Shown piece after piece: positions 14,715 to 15,632 of a stretch of 15,632 nucleotides of DNA (its first letter is position 1; every line of letters starts with the position of its first letter). A model generated the notes under the pieces. That model did no database searches, was not told the origin of the DNA, and saw nothing but the letters and a program-made list of their open reading frames with translations. The stretch lies in NCBI GenBank assembly GCA_001564255.1, contig LKNC01000029.1, positions 1 through 15,632 on the forward strand, given 5' to 3'. The position numbers and the translations under genes were made by a program. Origin of the DNA: Natrialbaceae archaeon Tc-Br11_E2g1. GTDB lineage: Archaea > Halobacteriota > Halobacteria > Halobacteriales > Natrialbaceae.

Positions 14715-15632
14715 TCACTCGATCCGCGATCGTGGATCGAGCACTTCCACCGGGTGGACGGCGTCTCGAGCCAGCAGGTCCTCGAGTTGGTCCTCACACG
14801 AGGTGCCGCTGGCGACGACCAGGCGATCGCGCGCCTCGGGCGTCGAGAACTGCTCGGCGAGTCGGTCGCCGACGTCCATACTCAGCTCGTAGTACTGCTC
14901 TTTGTAGCCGAAACTGCCGGCCATCCCACAACACTCCACCTCGCTCTCGAGGACGTCGTACGCGAGGGTCTCGAAGACGGCCCGTGTGTAGGCGTCGAGC
15001 CCGAGGGTGCGTTGTTGGCAGTGGGAGTGGTACGCGAGGTCGGGGCCGCCGTCGCCGGATCGGAGCGCCGAGGCGTCGGCCCCGTTCTCGAGCAGTCCGT
15101 AGACGTACTCGAGGACCTCGTAGCTCCCGTCCCGGAGGCGGTCGAACGATCGCTCGGGGAGGAACTTCTCGTAGTCGCTGTGGAACATCGCGAGGTCGCT
15201 CGGCTCGATCACGACGACGTCGCGGCCGGCGTCGACGTGTTCGGCGAGGGCCGCGTAGACGCGGCTGGCCTTCTCGTCGGCGGTGGCGATCATCCCCTGG
15301 GAGAGCGGGGCGCGGCCGCTGCCGGGCACGTCGGGAACCCGGACGTGGACGTTCAGTGCCTCGAGGACGCGGACGGCGGCTTTCCCGCGGTCGACGTCGA
15401 CGTAGTTCGTGTAGGTGTCGGGGTAGAGGACGGCCTCGCGGTCGGCGTCGGCCGCGGAGACGCGCGAGCCGCGCTTTTCGTGCCAGTCCCGGAGCGTCTC
15501 GCGCTGGAACGCTGGCAGCGGGCGCCGGCTGTCGACGCCGACGGTTCGCTCCACCAGCGTCCGGACGGGCCCGAGCCCCGCCATCCAGTTCGAGACGGGC
15601 GCGGCGGCGCTGGCGAGTCTCGCCACCGTCCC
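14715..15632 (-). CDS. FAD/Fe-S oxidoreductase, C-terminal part (cut by window edge)
   Basis: The frame stays open through the right edge, so 305 codons are seen and the N-terminal part lies outside; the first internal GTG at 15626 is not taken as a start. The visible part matches the C-terminus of long proteins that join an FAD-linked oxidase domain (GlcD/D-lactate dehydrogenase type) to a ferredoxin-like and a heterodisulfide-reductase-like CCG domain. Seen are RLASAAAPVSNWMAG and FQRETLRDWHEKRG after the Fe-S region, LYPDTYTNYVDVDRG opening the first CCG repeat, HSHCQQRTLG and CCGMAGSFGYKEQYY of the second, and GTSCEDQLEDLL at the end. A likely role is oxidation of a D-2-hydroxyacid such as D-lactate or glycolate into the respiratory chain; the substrate is not determined. 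In the first repeat the CCG motif is replaced by GSG before RAPLSQGM. It is convergent with ppc and tRNA-Ser. Confidence 0.85.
   Translation of the reverse strand, partial: GTVARLASAAAPVSNWMAGLGPVRTLVERTVGVDSRRPLPAFQRETLRDWHEKRGSRVSAADADREAVLYPDTYTNYVDVDRGKAAVRVLEALNVHVRVPDVPGSGRAPLSQGMIATADEKASRVYAALAEHVDAGRDVVVIEPSDLAMFHSDYEKFLPERSFDRLRDGSYEVLEYVYGLLENGADASALRSGDGGPDLAYHSHCQQRTLGLDAYTRAVFETLAYDVLESEVECCGMAGSFGYKEQYYELSMDVGDRLAEQFSTPEARDRLVVASGTSCEDQLEDLLARDAVHPVEVLDPRSRIE

Overview
The window is chromosomal DNA from a halophilic archaeon (class Halobacteria). The core genes are GC-rich (about 70% in the lines I counted by eye) and encode strongly acidic proteins. Shikimate kinase is the archaeal GHMP type, the tryptophan genes run trpD-trpF-trpE-trpG as described for Haloferax, and several start codons sit 26-29 nt after an AT-rich box, as expected for leaderless haloarchaeal transcripts. 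I cannot name the genus from this sequence alone.

Layout, left to right. Positions 58-813 (minus) hold a Tat-type lipoprotein of unknown function in DNA of clearly lower GC. Positions 1025-2184 (minus) are a coupled aroK-aroQ pair (shikimate kinase, chorismate mutase). Positions 2282-2952 (plus) are two overlapping small haloarchaeal genes of unknown function; the second looks like a degenerate GIY-YIG domain. Positions 3052-4464 (minus) are class II fumarase, divergent from a DUF2071/YqjF-like gene at 4573-5265. Positions 5385-7513 (minus) are a coupled pair of membrane proteins with bacterial PH-like domains (YdbS and YdbT types). Positions 7658-11578 (plus) are trpDFEG, every junction an ATGA overlap. 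Positions 11630-14320 (plus) are phosphoenolpyruvate carboxylase. Positions 14417-14501 (plus) are tRNA-Ser(CGA), followed by one inverted and one direct partial copy of its own 3' end. The window closes inside the C-terminal part of an FAD/Fe-S oxidoreductase on the minus strand (14715 to the right edge).

Much of the window concerns aromatic amino acids and the central carbon feeding them. AroK leads to chorismate. AroQ sends chorismate toward Phe/Tyr, and TrpE/TrpG start the tryptophan branch that TrpD and TrpF continue; trpC, trpB and trpA are not here. PEP carboxylase and fumarase act at PEP, oxaloacetate, fumarate and malate, so PEP is shared between anaplerosis and the shikimate pathway.

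I see no convincing new multi-gene system. The best leads are the alternating copies of the tRNA-Ser tail (14480-14639), a GTAC-type inverted repeat around the trpD TATA box that resembles the methanogen TRP box (7609-7646), and the coupled pair of uncharacterised genes at 2282-2952. No stretch longer than 300 bases lacks a gene.
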